A DNA stretch of 64,000 bases from Bordetella pseudohinzii (GCF_000657795.2 NZ_JHEP02000003.1:248001-312000), one strand, 5' to 3'; counted from the first letter of the stretch, positions 41,021 to 52,322 are shown. Made by a program: numbers and translations. Notes: generated by a model not told the origin, from the sequence alone.

Positions 41021-41050
41021 TTGATATCCGCGATGTAAGCACCCTATACT
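41021..41050 (+). promoter_or_regulatory. Putative sigma-70 promoter of the formate dehydrogenase operon
   Basis: TTGATA (41021-41026), an 18-bp spacer and TATACT (41045-41050), in an AT-richer patch about 80 bp before the ATG. I see no clear FNR or -24/-12 site nearby. Confidence 0.55.
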
Positions 41051-41131
41051 GCCCTTAACTGTGACGCCCGCGGGGTCTTTGCGAGAGGCGAGGCTTGGCG
41101 TCACTTTCCTCCACCCAGAAGGGAGTGCTTC

Positions 41132-44100
41132 ATGCTCAACATGAATCGCCGCCAGTTCTTCAAGGTGACAGGGTCGACGCTGGCAGGCTCCAGCCTGGTG
41201 ATGCTGGGCGCCGCGCCCGGCACGGCCATGGCCGAAGTCCGCCAGTACAAGCTTGCGCGCATGACGGAAACGCGCAACACCTGTCCTTACTGTTCGGTCG
41301 CCTGTGGCGTCTTGATGTACGGGCTTGGCGACGGCGCCAAGAACGCCAAGGCGAGCATCGTCCACATCGAGGGCGATGCCGATCACCCGGTCAACCGGGG
41401 CACCCTCTGTCCCAAGGGGGCTGGCCTGATTGATTTCATCCACAGCCCCAACCGCCTCACGTATCCGGAGTACCGCGCGCCGGGCTCGGATAAATGGCAG
41501 CGCATGTCCTGGGATGAGGCGATGACGCGCATCGCCAAGCTCATGAAGGAAGACCGCGACGCCAACTTCGTGCAGAAGACGGCTGACGGCAAGACCGTCA
41601 ACCGCTGGCTGACCACCGGCATGCTCGCGGCTTCGGCCAGCAGCAACGAGGTCGGCTACATCACGCACAAAGTTGTGCGCAGCATGGGGATGCTGGCGTT
41701 CGACAACCAGGCTCGTGTCTGACATGGCCCGACGGTGGCAGGTCTTGCCCCGACGTTTGGCCGTGGAGCGATGACGAACCATTGGGTCGACATCAAGAAC
41801 GCGGATGTAGTGCTGATCATGGGCGGCAACGCCGCCGAGGCCCACCCTTGCGGGTTCAAATGGGTCACGGAAGCGAAAGCCCATAACAAGGCGAAACTGC
41901 TGGTCGTGGACCCGCGCTTTACGCGCTCGGCGTCCGTGGCCGATTTCTACGCGCCCATACGCACCGGGACCGACATCGTCTTCCTGGGCGGCGTCATCCG
42001 CTATCTGCTGGAAAACGACAAAGTCCAGCACGAGTATGTGCGCAATTACACCGACTTCTCGTTCATCGTCCGCGAGGACTTCAAGTTCGAGGACGGCATC
42101 TACTCGGGCTACAACGCCGAGAAGCGCAGCTACGACAAGGCATCCTGGGACTACGAGCGAGGCGAGGACGGCTACGTCAAGACCGATCCCACGCTGCAGC
42201 ATCCGCGCTCGGTCTACCAGTTGCTCAAGCAGCACTACTCGCGCTACACGCCGGAGATGGTCGAGCGCGTCTGCGGCACGCCCAAGGACAAGTTCCAGTA
42301 TGTCTGCGAGACGCTGGCGTCGACGGCCACCACGGACCGCGCGGCCACCATCCTGTACGCGCTGGGCTGGACGCAGCACTCCATCGGCTCGCAGATCATC
42401 CGCACCGGCGCGATGCTGCAGCTGCTGCTGGGCAATATCGGCGTGGCCGGCGGCGGCATGAATGCGCTGCGCGGGCACTCCAATATCCAGGGCCTGACCG
42501 ATCTGGGGCTGATGTCCAACCTGCTGCCGGGCTATATGACCCTGCCCGGCGAGGGCGAGCAGGATTTCGGCAAATACATCGACGTGCGCACGCTCAAGCC
42601 GCTGCGTCCCAACCAGCTGAGCTACTGGCAGAACTACAAGAAGTTCCATGTCAGCCTCATGAAGGCCTGGTGGGGCGGCGCGGCCACGGCGGAGAACAAC
42701 TGGGCCTACGATTATCTGCCCAAGCTGGACAAGCTCTACGACATGCTGCAGACGTATGAGCTGATGAACCAGGGCAAGGTCAATGGCTACATCTGCCAGG
42801 GCTTCAACCCGCTGGCCGCCGCGCCCAACAAGGCCAAGCTGACCGCGGGCTTCTCCAAGCTCAAGTTCCTGGTCATCATGGATCCGCTGAACACCGAGAC
42901 TTCGGAGTTCTGGCGCAATGCGGGCGAGCACAACGACGTCGATCCGGCCAAGATCCAGACCGAAGTCTTCCGCTTGCCCACCACTTGTTTCGCCGAGGAA
43001 GAAGGCACGCTGGTCAATTCGGGCCGCTGGCTGCAATGGCACTGGAAGGGCGCCGAGCCCCCGGGCGAGGCGCGCAGCGATATCGAGATCATGGCCGATC
43101 TCTTTACCCGCATGCGCGAGATGTACCGCAAGGACGGCGGCGCCTATCCCGATCCCATCGTCAACCTGTGGTGGCCGTACTCCAATCCGGAGAACCCGAC
43201 GGCGGTCGAGCTGGCCAAGGAGTACACGGGCCGCGCGCTGGTCGACCTGACCGATCCCAAGGATCCGACGCGCGTCACCCGCAAGGCCGGCGAACAGCTG
43301 GCTGGATTCGCGGAACTGCGCGACGATGGCTCCACCATCAGCGGCTGCTGGATCTTCGCGGGCGCCTGGAGCGAGGCGGGCAATCTCATGGCGCGGCGCG
43401 ACAACAGCGATCCGACCGGCATCGGCCAGACCCTGAACTGGGCCTGGGCCTGGCCGGCCAATCGCCGGGTGCTGTACAACCGCGCATCCTGCGACGTGCA
43501 AGGCAAGCCCTTCAATCCGCGGCGCAGTCTCATCGCCTGGAATGGCAAGGCCTGGGGCGGCGCCGATATCCCGGACTTCAAGGGTGACGAGAATCCGGCC
43601 GGCGGCATGGGTCCCTTCATCATGAACCCGGAGGGCGTGGCGCGCTTCTTTGCCCGCGCCGGCATGGCCGAAGGGCCTTTCCCCGAGCACTACGAGCCTT
43701 TCGAGAACCCGCTGGGCTACAACCCGCTGCATCCCAAGCAGCCGCTGGCCGTCAGCAACCCGGCCGCGCGCGTGTTCAAGTCAGACCTGGAGGCCATGGG
43801 CAAGGCGGATAAATTCCCGCATGTGGCCACCACCTATCGCTTGACCGAGCATTTCCACTACTGGACCAAGAATGTCCGGCTCAATGCCATCCTGCAGCCC
43901 GAGCAATTCGTCGAGATCGGCGAGGCGCTGGCCAAGGAGCTGGGCATCGCCAATGGTTCGCGCGTGAAAGTGTCGTCCAACCGCGGCTACATCAAGGCCG
44001 TGGCCCTGGTCACCAAGCGGATCAAGGCGCTGACCATCGAGGGCCGCACCGTGCACCAGGTGGGCATCCCCATCCACTGGGGCTTCGTGGGGGTGGCGAA

Positions 44101-44200
44101 ACCGGGCTTCCTGACCAATACGCTGACGCCTTTCGTGGGCGACGGCAACAGCCAGACGCCCGAGTTCAAATCCTTCCTGGTCAAGGTCGAGAAGGCATAG
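41132..44200 (+). CDS. fdnG: Formate dehydrogenase-N/O alpha subunit, selenoprotein (UGA = Sec197)
   Basis: 1022 residues if the in-frame TGA at 41720-41722 is read as selenocysteine. The sequence NQARV[20 protein letters not shown] matches E. coli FdnG/FdoG exactly at the Sec position. Tat signal [10 protein letters not shown] (5-14), [4Fe-4S] cysteines 51, 54, 58 and 93 ([14 protein letters not shown]), and a molybdopterin dinucleotide domain to the C-terminus ([12 protein letters not shown]). It oxidises formate in the periplasm and passes electrons to FdnH. The frame on both sides of TGA is continuous. AAGGGAG precedes the ATG. A SECIS hairpin follows the UGA, and selABCD lie downstream. 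Confidence 0.95.
41720..41757 (+). promoter_or_regulatory. SECIS element in the fdnG mRNA
   Basis: Starting at the UGA, the mRNA folds a hairpin with upper stem GGUGGCA / UGCCCC, a bulged U, and apical loop GGUCU (41741-41745). The bulged U and GU-containing loop are the features SelB recognises in E. coli fdh mRNAs. Confidence 0.85.
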
Positions 44201-44210
44201 GAGCCAAGCC

Positions 44211-45110
44211 ATGTCGATGCAATCACTGGACATCAAACGCCGCTCCGCCACCACCACGCCGCCGCCCGGCGTGCGCGAGCCCTCGACCGGCAGCGTCGCC
44301 AAGCTGATCGACGTCTCCAAGTGCATAGGCTGCAAGGCCTGCCAGGTGGCCTGCATGGAGTGGAACGATCTGCGCGACGAGGTCGGCGTGAACGTGGGGG
44401 TCTATGACAACCCGGCCGATCTCACCGAGCATTCCTGGACCGTCATGCGTTTCTCGGAGTACGAGAACGACAAGGGCGACCTGGAGTGGCTGATCCGCAA
44501 GGACGGCTGCATGCACTGCGAGGACCCGGGCTGCCTGAAGGCCTGTCCCTCGCCGGGCGCCATCATCCAATACAACAACGGCATCGTGGATTTCCACGAA
44601 GAAAACTGTATTGGCTGCGGCTATTGCATCACGGGCTGTCCGTTCAACATCCCGCGCATCTCGCAGAAGGACCACAAGGCCTATAAGTGCACCCTGTGCT
44701 CGGACCGCGTGGCCGTCGGCCAGGAGCCTGCCTGCGTCAAGACCTGTCCCACCGGCGCCATCGTGTTCGGCACCAAGGACGACATGAAGCAGCACGCGGC
44801 CGAACGGATAGAAGACCTGAAGTCGCGCGGTTTCCAGAACGCCGGCCTGTACGATCCCCAGGGGGTGGGCGGCACGCACGTCATGTACGTGCTGCACCAT
44901 GCCGATAAGCCGCAGCTCTATCACGGCCTGCCCGAGGATCCCAAGATCAGTCCCATGGTCTCGCTCTGGAAGGGCATCGCCAAACCGCTGGGCGTGGCCG
45001 CCATGGCGCTGACGGCGCTGGCCGGCTTCCTGCACTACATCCGGGTCGGTCCCAACGAGACCGACGAGGAAGACGAACGCAAGGCTGAAGAGGAGGCGCG
45101 CCATGGCTGA
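44211..45110 (+). CDS. fdnH: Formate dehydrogenase beta subunit (four [4Fe-4S] electron carrier)
   Basis: 299 aa. Four ferredoxin-type clusters: [41 protein letters not shown] and [21 protein letters not shown] (trimmed; the CxxC frames are clear). A single C-terminal transmembrane helix ([17 protein letters not shown]) anchors it, as in FdnH/FdoH. Transfers electrons from FdnG to the cytochrome b subunit. The stop overlaps the fdnI start by 8 bp. Confidence 0.97.
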   Translation: MSMQSLDIKRRSATTTPPPGVREPSTGSVAKLIDVSKCIGCKACQVACMEWNDLRDEVGVNVGVYDNPADLTEHSWTVMRFSEYENDKGDLEWLIRKDGCMHCEDPGCLKACPSPGAIIQYNNGIVDFHEENCIGCGYCITGCPFNIPRISQKDHKAYKCTLCSDRVAVGQEPACVKTCPTGAIVFGTKDDMKQHAAERIEDLKSRGFQNAGLYDPQGVGGTHVMYVLHHADKPQLYHGLPEDPKISPMVSLWKGIAKPLGVAAMALTALAGFLHYIRVGPNETDEEDERKAEEEARHG

Positions 45111-45750
45111 CCCCCGTCGCTCCAAGCAGATCCAGCGCTATACGGCCGGTGAACGCACCAATCACTGGCTGATCGCGCTGACCTTCATCCTGCTGGCCCT
45201 CTCGGGCCTGGCGCTCTTTCATCCGGCCTTCTCCTGGCTCTATGCCCTGCTGGGCGGCGGCCCCTGGACGCGCATCCTGCACCCCTTCATCGGGGTCGTG
45301 ATGTTTGTCTGCTTCTTCGTCTTCGCCGGCCATATGTGGCGGCACAACCTGATGACGAAGAACGACCGCCAGTGGCTGCGCCAGCTGGGCGACGTGCTGA
45401 ACAACCGCGAGGACAAGCTGCCCGAGGTCGGCAAGTACAACGCCGGCCAGAAGCTGCTGTTCTACGCGCTGGTCATCTGCATGCTGGGCCTGATCCTGAC
45501 CGGCATCGTGATGTGGCGCCCCTACTTCGCCGGGTATTTCCCGATAGACGGTATCCGCGTCGCCTCGCTGTTGCATGCCTTTTTTGCTTTTGTGTTGATT
45601 TGCGCGATCATTGTGCATATCTACGCGGCGATCTGGGTCAAGGGTTCGGTCCGAGCCATGGTGCGCGGCACCGTGAGCTGGGGCTGGGCCTGGAAACATC
45701 ATCGCGCCTGGTTCCGTTCGGTTCGCAAGGAGTCGCCTGGCGGCGAATAA
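45103..45750 (+). CDS. fdnI: Formate dehydrogenase gamma subunit (cytochrome b556)
   Basis: 215 aa, four transmembrane helices (about 20-40, 55-75, 115-135, 155-175). Candidate heme-ligand His residues: [29 protein letters not shown] and [22 protein letters not shown] (His pairs). Passes electrons to quinone in the inner membrane. Followed 38 bp later by a strong stem-loop. Confidence 0.95.
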   Translation: MADPRRSKQIQRYTAGERTNHWLIALTFILLALSGLALFHPAFSWLYALLGGGPWTRILHPFIGVVMFVCFFVFAGHMWRHNLMTKNDRQWLRQLGDVLNNREDKLPEVGKYNAGQKLLFYALVICMLGLILTGIVMWRPYFAGYFPIDGIRVASLLHAFFAFVLICAIIVHIYAAIWVKGSVRAMVRGTVSWGWAWKHHRAWFRSVRKESPGGE

Positions 45751-45787
45751 GTCCGCCACCGTCCCCGCCGGGCCCGACGGCCCGCCG

Positions 45788-45834
45788 CACGGCTGCGATG
45801 CGCGCTTGGCGCGCCCGCAGCCGTGTTTGTTTCT
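45788..45834 (+). terminator. Stem-loop with U-tract between fdnI and fdhE (partial terminator)
   Basis: Perfect 10-bp arms CACGGCTGCG (45788-45797) and CGCAGCCGTG (45816-45825), with a further inner GCGC pairing, followed by TTTGTTTCT. It would reduce read-through from fdnGHI into fdhE-selAB. Confidence 0.75.
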
Positions 45835-45846
45835 CTGGAGAGTGCT

Positions 45847-46782
45847 TTGCAGCGAATTCTGCCGCGCGGCGAGATCGAATCCCTGGATCACACCGCCATT
45901 GCCCGCCTGCGCCAGCCCGAGCGCGCCACGGTCTTCAGTGCGCGCGCCGCGCGCCTGCGGGCCCTGGCCGAAGGCAATCCCATTGCCGACTATCTGCGGC
46001 TGATGGCCGATGTGGCCGATGCCCAGCAGGCCGCGCTGGCGTCCTGCCATTTCCCGGGTCCGGCCGCCGAGCGGGTCGAGCTGGCCCAGGCGCATGGCAT
46101 GCCGCCGCTGCAGGCCGTGGCCTGGGAGCGTGATCCGGCCTGGCGCGAGGTGCTGGACCAGTTGCTGGCGCGCGTGTCCGCCCTGCCCGCCACGCCCGAG
46201 GCGGCGCGCGACGTCTGCGAACGCTGGCGCGAGGCGCTGGCCCGCGACCCGCAGGCGGTCGAGGATCTGGCCGATGCCTTGCTGGCCGAGCGGACGGTAG
46301 GCGTGGACAGCGCCGCCGCGCCCCTGGTGATGGCCGCGCTGCAAGTCTATTGGACCGACATGGCCTGCCGCTTCGATCCCAAGGCCATGCCGGTGGCCAG
46401 CCCCTTCGGAGTCTGCCCCATGTGCGGCAGCCTGCCGGTTTCCAGCGTGGTGCGCGTGGGCGGGCAGTCGGACGGCCTGCGCTACCTGGCCTGCGGCCTG
46501 TGCGCCTGCGAATGGCACCTGGTGCGCGTGACCTGCAGCCACTGCCAGAACACCAAGGACGTGGCCTATCACAACATCGCCGGCCGCTCCGAAGCCATCA
46601 AGGCCGAGTCCTGCGACAGTTGCCACAGCTACCGCAAGATCTTCTATCAAGAGAAAGACCTGCATGTCGAACCCGTGGCCGACGATCTCGCCAGCCTGGC
46701 GCTGGACGTGCTGATGGGCGAGGCGGGCTACCACCGGGCCAGCGGCAATCCGCTGCTCTGGCATGAGGAGAGCGCCGAATGA
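45847..46782 (+). CDS. fdhE: Formate dehydrogenase accessory protein FdhE
   Basis: 311 aa from TTG at 45847, chosen because GGAG ends 6 bp upstream and the N-terminus ([12 protein letters not shown]) aligns with E. coli FdhE (IRIIPQDEL). The alternative GTG at 45823 lies within the hairpin. Rubredoxin-like CxxC pairs: [26 protein letters not shown] with CSHC, and [10 protein letters not shown] (iron-binding). Needed for activity of the respiratory formate dehydrogenase before Tat export. The 3' end overlaps selA (ATGA). Confidence 0.92.
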   Translation: MQRILPRGEIESLDHTAIARLRQPERATVFSARAARLRALAEGNPIADYLRLMADVADAQQAALASCHFPGPAAERVELAQAHGMPPLQAVAWERDPAWREVLDQLLARVSALPATPEAARDVCERWREALARDPQAVEDLADALLAERTVGVDSAAAPLVMAALQVYWTDMACRFDPKAMPVASPFGVCPMCGSLPVSSVVRVGGQSDGLRYLACGLCACEWHLVRVTCSHCQNTKDVAYHNIAGRSEAIKAESCDSCHSYRKIFYQEKDLHVEPVADDLASLALDVLMGEAGYHRASGNPLLWHEESAE

Positions 46783-48194
46783 GCGCGGCCGCGCCGGGCG
46801 ACATCCCCTCGCTGGACCGTCTGCTCAACCACGACGGCTATGCGGCGCTGCTGGAGCGCCACGGCCGCAGCCAGGTCGTGGCCGTGCTGCGCGAGCAATT
46901 GCAGGGCTTGCGCGAACGGGCGCTGGCCGGCGGCCTGGCGCTCGACGAACTCCAGGCCGGCGTCCTGGCGGCGGCCACCGCGCAGGCCCTGGCGGCGCGC
47001 AATGCGCCGCGCCTGACTGCGGTGTTCAACCTGACCGGCACCGTGCTGCACACCAATCTGGGGCGCGCCCTCCTGCCCGACGAAGCGGTCGATTCGGTGC
47101 TGCGCGCGCTCACGCGCCCGGCCAACCTGGAGTTCGACCTGGAGACCGGCGCGCGCGGCGACCGCGATGATCTCATCGAAGACCTGCTGTGCGAGCTGAC
47201 CGGCGCGGAGGCGGCCACGGTGGTCAACAACAATGCCGCGGCGGTGCTGCTCATGCTCAATGCGCTGGCCGATCGCCGCGAAGTCATCGTCTCGCGCGGT
47301 GAACTGGTCGAGATCGGAGGGGCTTTTCGCATCCCCGACATCATGAAGCGCGCCGGCGCCCGGCTGGTCGAGGTCGGCACCACCAACCGCACGCATGCCG
47401 CGGACTACGCCAACGCCATCGGCCCGCGCACCGCGATGCTGATGAAAGTGCATTGCAGCAACTACGCCGTGACCGGTTTCACCAAGAGCGTGAGCGTGGC
47501 CGAGGTGGCGGCGATGGCCCACGCCCAGGGCCTGCCCGCCACGGTCGATCTGGGCAGCGGCACCCTGCTGGACCTGACGCAGTGGGGGCTGCCGCGCGAG
47601 GACACGGTGCGCGAGACCATCGCAGCCGGCGCCGACCTGGTCACGTTCAGCGGCGACAAACTGCTGGGCGGACCGCAGGCCGGCCTGCTGGTCGGCCGCG
47701 CCGACCTCATCCGCAAGATCAAGAAAAACCCGCTCAAGCGCGCCCTGCGCGTGGGCAAGCTGACGCTGGCCGCGCTTGAGCCCGTGCTGGCCCTCTACCG
47801 GGCGCCGGACAAGCTCGCCGAGCGGCTGACGACCTTGCGCCTGCTTACGCGGCCGCAGCGCCAGATGCAGGCCCAGGCCGAACGCCTGCGCGCGGCCATG
47901 CAGCACGCCGTGGGGCCCGGCTTCGGCGTCGAGGGCGTGGCGATGTTCAGCCAGATCGGCAGCGGCGCGCTGCCCATTGATCAATTGCCCAGCTTCGGTC
48001 TGGCCATACGCTATCTGGGCCGCGGCCGCGGCCGCGCCGGCCGTCACCTGGAGCGTCTGCAGGCCAGCCTGCGCGCGCTGCCGCGGCCGGTGATCGGCCG
48101 CATCGACGATGATGTCTTCTGGCTGGATTTGCGCTGCCTCGAAGCGCGCGACGAGGCCGAGTTTGCCGCGCAACTGACGGAGCCCCTGGCATGA
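46779..48194 (+). CDS. selA: L-seryl-tRNA(Sec) selenium transferase
   Basis: 471 aa. Converts Ser-tRNA-Sec to selenocysteinyl-tRNA-Sec using selenophosphate. N-terminal domain, then the PLP fold with [18 protein letters not shown]-like segment ([20 protein letters not shown]), [15 protein letters not shown], and the PLP lysine in [13 protein letters not shown]. The usual SelA length. Its start overlaps fdhE and its end overlaps selB by 4 bp, so the three are translationally coupled. Confidence 0.97.
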   Translation: MSAAAPGDIPSLDRLLNHDGYAALLERHGRSQVVAVLREQLQGLRERALAGGLALDELQAGVLAAATAQALAARNAPRLTAVFNLTGTVLHTNLGRALLPDEAVDSVLRALTRPANLEFDLETGARGDRDDLIEDLLCELTGAEAATVVNNNAAAVLLMLNALADRREVIVSRGELVEIGGAFRIPDIMKRAGARLVEVGTTNRTHAADYANAIGPRTAMLMKVHCSNYAVTGFTKSVSVAEVAAMAHAQGLPATVDLGSGTLLDLTQWGLPREDTVRETIAAGADLVTFSGDKLLGGPQAGLLVGRADLIRKIKKNPLKRALRVGKLTLAALEPVLALYRAPDKLAERLTTLRLLTRPQRQMQAQAERLRAAMQHAVGPGFGVEGVAMFSQIGSGALPIDQLPSFGLAIRYLGRGRGRAGRHLERLQASLRALPRPVIGRIDDDVFWLDLRCLEARDEAEFAAQLTEPLA

Positions 48195-50119
48195 TCGTCG
48201 GCACCGCCGGCCATATCGACCACGGCAAGACCACCCTGGTGCGCGCCTTGACCGGGGTCGATACCGACAGGCTCAAGGAAGAAAAAGCGCGCGGCATTTC
48301 CATCGAGCTGGGCTATGCCTACACGCCCCTGGCCAATGGCGATGTGCTGGGCTTTATCGACGTCCCGGGCCACGAGAAACTCGTGCACACCATGGCCGCC
48401 GGCGCCAGCGGCATCGACTTCGGCCTGCTGGTGGTGGCCGCCGACGATGGCGTGATGCCCCAGACCCGCGAGCACCTGGCCATCCTCGCCCTGCTGGGCG
48501 TGGACCGGGGGGCGGTCGTCATCACCAAGGCCGACCGCGCGGACGCCGGCCGCATCGAGGCCGTCAAGGACGAAATCCGCGCCCTGGCCGCGGCTTCCTT
48601 TCTGCAGGATGCGCCCCTGTTCGTCGTGGCCGCCGGCCAGCCCGGCGATCCCGGCGTGGCCGGGCTCAAGACCTGGCTGCACGCCCAGGCCCAGACCCTG
48701 GCGCCGCGTCCGGCCAGCGGCTTGTTCCGCCTGGCGATAGACCGCGCCTTCACGCTGGCCGGCCATGGCACGGTGGTCACCGGCACGGTGCACGATGGCA
48801 TGGTGCGCGTGGGCGAGGACGGCGCCGATCTGCGTCTCATGCCGGCCGGACGGGCGGTCCGGGTGCGCAGCATCCATGCGCAGAACCGCAGCAGCGATAC
48901 CGGCGCGGCCGGCCAGCGCTGCGCCCTGAACCTGCCGGGCGTGGACAAGGACGATATCGCGCGCGGCGACTGGGTGGCCGATGCGCGCTGCTTCACGCCC
49001 TCGCGGCATCTCGATGTCGAACTGCGCTGGCAGGGCGACACGCCGCTGTCGGCCTGGACGCCGCTGCATGTGCATCTGGGCGCGGCGCGGGCGCTGGCCC
49101 ATGCCGTGCCGCTGGCGCCCGCCGAGCTGCCCGCCGGACAGACCGGGCGGGTGCAGCTGGTCTTCGACGAGCCGCTGTGCGCCATGCCCGGCGACCGCTA
49201 CATCGTCCGCAATGCCCAGGCCAACCGCACCGTGGGCGGCGGACAGGTGCTGGACCCCAATGCGCCGGACCGCAAGCGGCGCTCGCCCGCGCGCCTGGCC
49301 TGGCTGGACGCCGTCGCCGCCTATCTGGCCGATGGCGATTTGCGGCCCGTGCTCGCGCAGGCGCCGCTGGGCATCTCCGAACTCGCGGTCCTGCGCCTGG
49401 GCGCGGCCGGCCGCCTGCCGGCCGCCGCGCGCTGGGTGGCGCCGCGCCAGGGCGGCGGGCGCATCCTGATCGACGAGGGGCGCTGGCAGGCCCTGCACGA
49501 CGACCTGGGCGCCGCGCTCGCGGCCTTTCATGCGCAGTTTCCCGACGAGCCGGGCGCCGATGCCGCGCGGCTGCGGCGCATGGCCTGGCCCCAGGCCACG
49601 CCCGAACTCTGGCAGGCCCTCCTGGAAAGCGCGGCCGAACAAGGCCTGGCGCGGCGCAATGGCGTCTGGTGGCAGCTGCCCGACCATGGCGTGTCGCTGA
49701 GCGAGGCCGAGGCCGCGCTGGCCGAGCGCGCGCTGCCGCTGCTGCAGCAGGGCCGCTACGATCCGCCCTGGGTGCGCGACATGGCGCGCGCGCTGCATGT
49801 GCCCGAAGACGATATGCGCCGCCTGATGCGCAAGCTGCTGCGCCGTGGCGACGTGGTCCAGGTGGTGCGCGATCTTTTCTATCACCGCGAACCGATGCAG
49901 GCCCTGGCCGCCATGGTGGCCGGGCTATGCCGTGAGCAGGGCAGCGCCGAGGCCGCGCCCTTTCGCGACCTGACCGGCCTGGGGCGCAAGCGCGCCATCC
50001 AGATCCTGGAGTTCTTCGACCGTGTGGGCTATACGCGGCGCTTGCGCGACGGCCATGTGTTGCGCGCCGACAGCGCGCTCTACGCGCACCCACAAGCCGG
50101 GGACGAGTCGTTATCATAG
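48191..50119 (+). CDS. selB: Selenocysteine-specific elongation factor SelB
   Basis: 642 aa. G-domain: [17 protein letters not shown] (G1), the switch region with [19 protein letters not shown] (G3) and ITKAD (G4). Domains II and III follow to about 340, then four winged helices (about 370-642; ending with [21 protein letters not shown]) bind the SECIS RNA. Delivers Sec-tRNA to the UGA in fdnG. tRNA-Sec begins 12 bp downstream. Confidence 0.97.
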   Translation: MIVGTAGHIDHGKTTLVRALTGVDTDRLKEEKARGISIELGYAYTPLANGDVLGFIDVPGHEKLVHTMAAGASGIDFGLLVVAADDGVMPQTREHLAILALLGVDRGAVVITKADRADAGRIEAVKDEIRALAAASFLQDAPLFVVAAGQPGDPGVAGLKTWLHAQAQTLAPRPASGLFRLAIDRAFTLAGHGTVVTGTVHDGMVRVGEDGADLRLMPAGRAVRVRSIHAQNRSSDTGAAGQRCALNLPGVDKDDIARGDWVADARCFTPSRHLDVELRWQGDTPLSAWTPLHVHLGAARALAHAVPLAPAELPAGQTGRVQLVFDEPLCAMPGDRYIVRNAQANRTVGGGQVLDPNAPDRKRRSPARLAWLDAVAAYLADGDLRPVLAQAPLGISELAVLRLGAAGRLPAAARWVAPRQGGGRILIDEGRWQALHDDLGAALAAFHAQFPDEPGADAARLRRMAWPQATPELWQALLESAAEQGLARRNGVWWQLPDHGVSLSEAEAALAERALPLLQQGRYDPPWVRDMARALHVPEDDMRRLMRKLLRRGDVVQVVRDLFYHREPMQALAAMVAGLCREQGSAEAAPFRDLTGLGRKRAIQILEFFDRVGYTRRLRDGHVLRADSALYAHPQAGDESLS

Positions 50120-50131
50120 AGGCCCGTTAAC

Positions 50132-50227
50132 GGAAGGCATGCGTGCCCGGTGGCACGGCTGGGCTTCAAACCCAGTTGGGGACGTCAGACGTTCCCAGGT
50201 AGGTTCGACTCCTGCTGCCTTCCGCCA
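50132..50227 (+). tRNA. selC: tRNA-Sec (anticodon UCA)
   Basis: 96 nt including encoded CCA. Extended acceptor arm GGAAGGCA with matching TGCCTTCC, long variable arm (TTGGGGACG TCAGACGTTCCCA region), T loop GGTTCGACTCC, and anticodon TCA at 50166-50168 within the loop CTTCAAA, as in E. coli selC. Located between selB and selD. Confidence 0.97.
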
Positions 50228-50285
50228 TCTCCCCGGCCGGCCGGGTGCTATGCTTTGAGCGCCCCTGACCCGATGGAGATAGCGC

Positions 50286-51335
50286 ATGCCCACCGACACC
50301 ATTCCGCGACTGACCTCGCTTTCCCATGGCGGAGGCTGCGGCTGCAAGATCGCTCCTGGCGTATTGTCGGAATTGCTGGCGCGCTTCGTGCCGCAGCGCA
50401 GCGACCCCAACCTGCTCGTGGGCACCGAAACCGCCGATGACGCGGCGGTCTATCGCCTCAACGATCAGCAGGCCCTGATCGCCACCACCGATTTCTTCAT
50501 GCCCATTGTCGACAATCCCTTCGACTTCGGGCGCATCGCCGCGACCAATGCGCTGTCCGATATCTACGCCATGGGCGGCAAGCCCATCATGGCGCTGGCC
50601 ATCGTGGGCATGCCCATCAATGTGCTGCCGCACGATGTGATCGCCGAGATCCTGCGCGGCGGCGAGTCCGTCTGCCACGACGCCGGCATCATGATCGCCG
50701 GCGGCCACAGCATCGACTCGGTCGAACCCATTTATGGCCTGGCGGCCATGGGCCTGGTCCACCCCGATTTCATCAAGCGCAATGCGGATGCGCGCGCCGG
50801 CGATGTGCTCATCCTGGGCAAGCCGCTGGGCGTGGGCATCCTGTCGGCGGCGCTGAAGAAAAACCGTCTGGACGAGGCCGGCTATGCCGCCATGCTGGCG
50901 GCCACCACCAAGCTCAACCGCCCCGGGGCCGACCTGGGCGCCCTGCCCGGCGTGCACGCCATCACCGATGTCACCGGCTTCGGCCTGCTGGGCCATGCGC
51001 TGGAGATGGCGCGCGGCGCCGGCCTGACCGCCAAGCTGCGCCTGAGCGACCTGCCCTGGATTCCGGGAGTGCGCGCCCTGGCCGCCGAGGGCGTGGTCAC
51101 GGGCGCTTCCGGCCGCAACTGGGCCTCTTATGGCGACGCCATACGCCTGGGGCCCAAGGTCGGCGACGCCGAGCGCGCCCTGCTGACCGATCCGCAGACC
51201 TCGGGCGGTCTGCTGGTGGCCTGCGCGCCCGAGGCGGCCGCCCAGGTGATGGATATCTTCGCCGCCGGCGGCTTTGCCGACGCCGCCGTCATCGGCGAGA
51301 TGGCCGTCGGCGATCCGGTGGTGCAGGTCGGCTAG
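50286..51335 (+). CDS. selD: Selenide, water dikinase
   Basis: 349 aa. Makes selenophosphate from selenide and ATP. Active-site segment SHGGGCGCKIAP with Cys18 and Lys21, then VGTETADDAAVY, ATTDFFMPIVDNPFDFGRIAA (catalytic Asp segments), MGGKPIMAL, GGHSIDSVEPIYGLA, and a C-terminal ITDVTGFGLLGH. It carries Cys, not Sec, at the active site, so it does not need its own product. Start ATG 58 bp after the tRNA. Convergent with the metallo-hydrolase gene. Confidence 0.97.
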   Translation: MPTDTIPRLTSLSHGGGCGCKIAPGVLSELLARFVPQRSDPNLLVGTETADDAAVYRLNDQQALIATTDFFMPIVDNPFDFGRIAATNALSDIYAMGGKPIMALAIVGMPINVLPHDVIAEILRGGESVCHDAGIMIAGGHSIDSVEPIYGLAAMGLVHPDFIKRNADARAGDVLILGKPLGVGILSAALKKNRLDEAGYAAMLAATTKLNRPGADLGALPGVHAITDVTGFGLLGHALEMARGAGLTAKLRLSDLPWIPGVRALAAEGVVTGASGRNWASYGDAIRLGPKVGDAERALLTDPQTSGGLLVACAPEAAAQVMDIFAAGGFADAAVIGEMAVGDPVVQVG

Positions 51336-51362
51336 GCGGGCCGCCGCGCCCTTCGGACTGCG

Positions 51363-52322
51363 TTATTTGTTGCGCAGGGGCGCGTACTCCAGCGGCACCC
51401 AGACATAGCCCGCGCCGTCCGGCCGCACATGGCCCAGCCCCGGAAACGGCAGGTGCGCGCCGCCTATCCACAGGCGTTCGCGCGCCGCGTCGGCCAGGAT
51501 CTGGCGCCGCGTGGCGATGGCCTGGCTGCTTTCCACGTCGAACTCGACGGCGATCTCGGGCCGGCGCAGCTGCACCGCGTGGTTGTGCACGATGTCGCCC
51601 CAGATCAGCAGGGTCTGGCCGCCCGAGCTCAGGCGGTAGGAGCGATGGCCGGGCGTGTGTCCCGGGCTCTCGACGATGTCCAGGCCCGGCATGATGCCCG
51701 GGTCGCCGTCATAGGCGATGAAACGGCCGCTCTCCTGGTACGGCGCCACGGCCTGGGCGGCCATGGCGAACATGGGCCGGGCGGCTTCGGGCGCGGCCGA
51801 GGCGAGGGTCTTGTTCAGCCAGTAGGCGGTTTCTTCGCGCGCGGCATAGACCTTGGCGCGCGGAAAGCGCGCCTGGCCGTCGGGCGTGATCAATCCACAG
51901 GCATGATCGGGATGCAGATGGGTCAGCAGCACCGCGTCCACGTCCGCCGGCGCGTAGCCGGCGGCCCGCAGATTGTTCTCCATCTGGCCGAGCGTGGGGC
52001 CGAAACAATGGCCCGTGCCGGTGTCGACCAGCAGCAGCTGGGCGCCGGTGTGCACCAGATAGCCGTTGACGGCGGTCTGCATGCCGCTGGCGCGTTGCGC
52101 GAACATATCGGCCAGCAGGCGCTGGACATCCTGGGGCGAGGCGCCGGTCAAGACCTTGGGGTCGAGATCGACATAGCCGTCATAGAGGGCGGTGACGACG
52201 AAGTCGCCCAATGTCATGCGCTGAAAGCCGGGCGCTTGCGCGGTCTGGACAGGGGCGGCCTGGGCGCCGCCCAGGAGGGCTAAGGTCAGTCCCAGGGCGG
52301 CCGCGATGCGGGCAAAAGACAT
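51363..52322 (-). CDS. Secreted metallo-beta-lactamase-fold hydrolase
   Basis: 319 aa with a signal peptide (SFARIAAALGLTLALLGGAQA). MBL motif LTHLHPDHACG (HxHxDH) near residue 140, then the zinc ligands in ESPGHTPGHRSY and LIWGDIVHNHA. It resembles AHL-lactonase or quinoprotein-relay-type MBL proteins; the substrate is unknown. It starts 20 bp after the LysR gene on the same strand and is probably co-transcribed with it. Confidence 0.85.
   Translation of the reverse strand: MSFARIAAALGLTLALLGGAQAAPVQTAQAPGFQRMTLGDFVVTALYDGYVDLDPKVLTGASPQDVQRLLADMFAQRASGMQTAVNGYLVHTGAQLLLVDTGTGHCFGPTLGQMENNLRAAGYAPADVDAVLLTHLHPDHACGLITPDGQARFPRAKVYAAREETAYWLNKTLASAAPEAARPMFAMAAQAVAPYQESGRFIAYDGDPGIMPGLDIVESPGHTPGHRSYRLSSGGQTLLIWGDIVHNHAVQLRRPEIAVEFDVESSQAIATRRQILADAARERLWIGGAHLPFPGLGHVRPDGAGYVWVPLEYAPLRNK

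Noticed and set aside
41720-41722. Formate dehydrogenase alpha apparently broken by a stop codon
   Set aside because: The TGA is in frame, sits exactly at the Sec position of FdnG, is followed by a SECIS hairpin, and selABCD are adjacent. It is recoding, not a pseudogene.
38897-43732. A 1611-codon open frame on the minus strand crossing the thioesterase, DUF1254 and formate dehydrogenase region
   Set aside because: Only its last part (38897-39409) is the real thioesterase. The rest is antisense to well-supported genes, and long antisense frames are common at this GC content.
45823-45846. GTG start for fdhE
   Set aside because: It overlaps the stem-loop and lacks a ribosome site; TTG at 45847 has GGAG at the right distance and aligns with FdhE.
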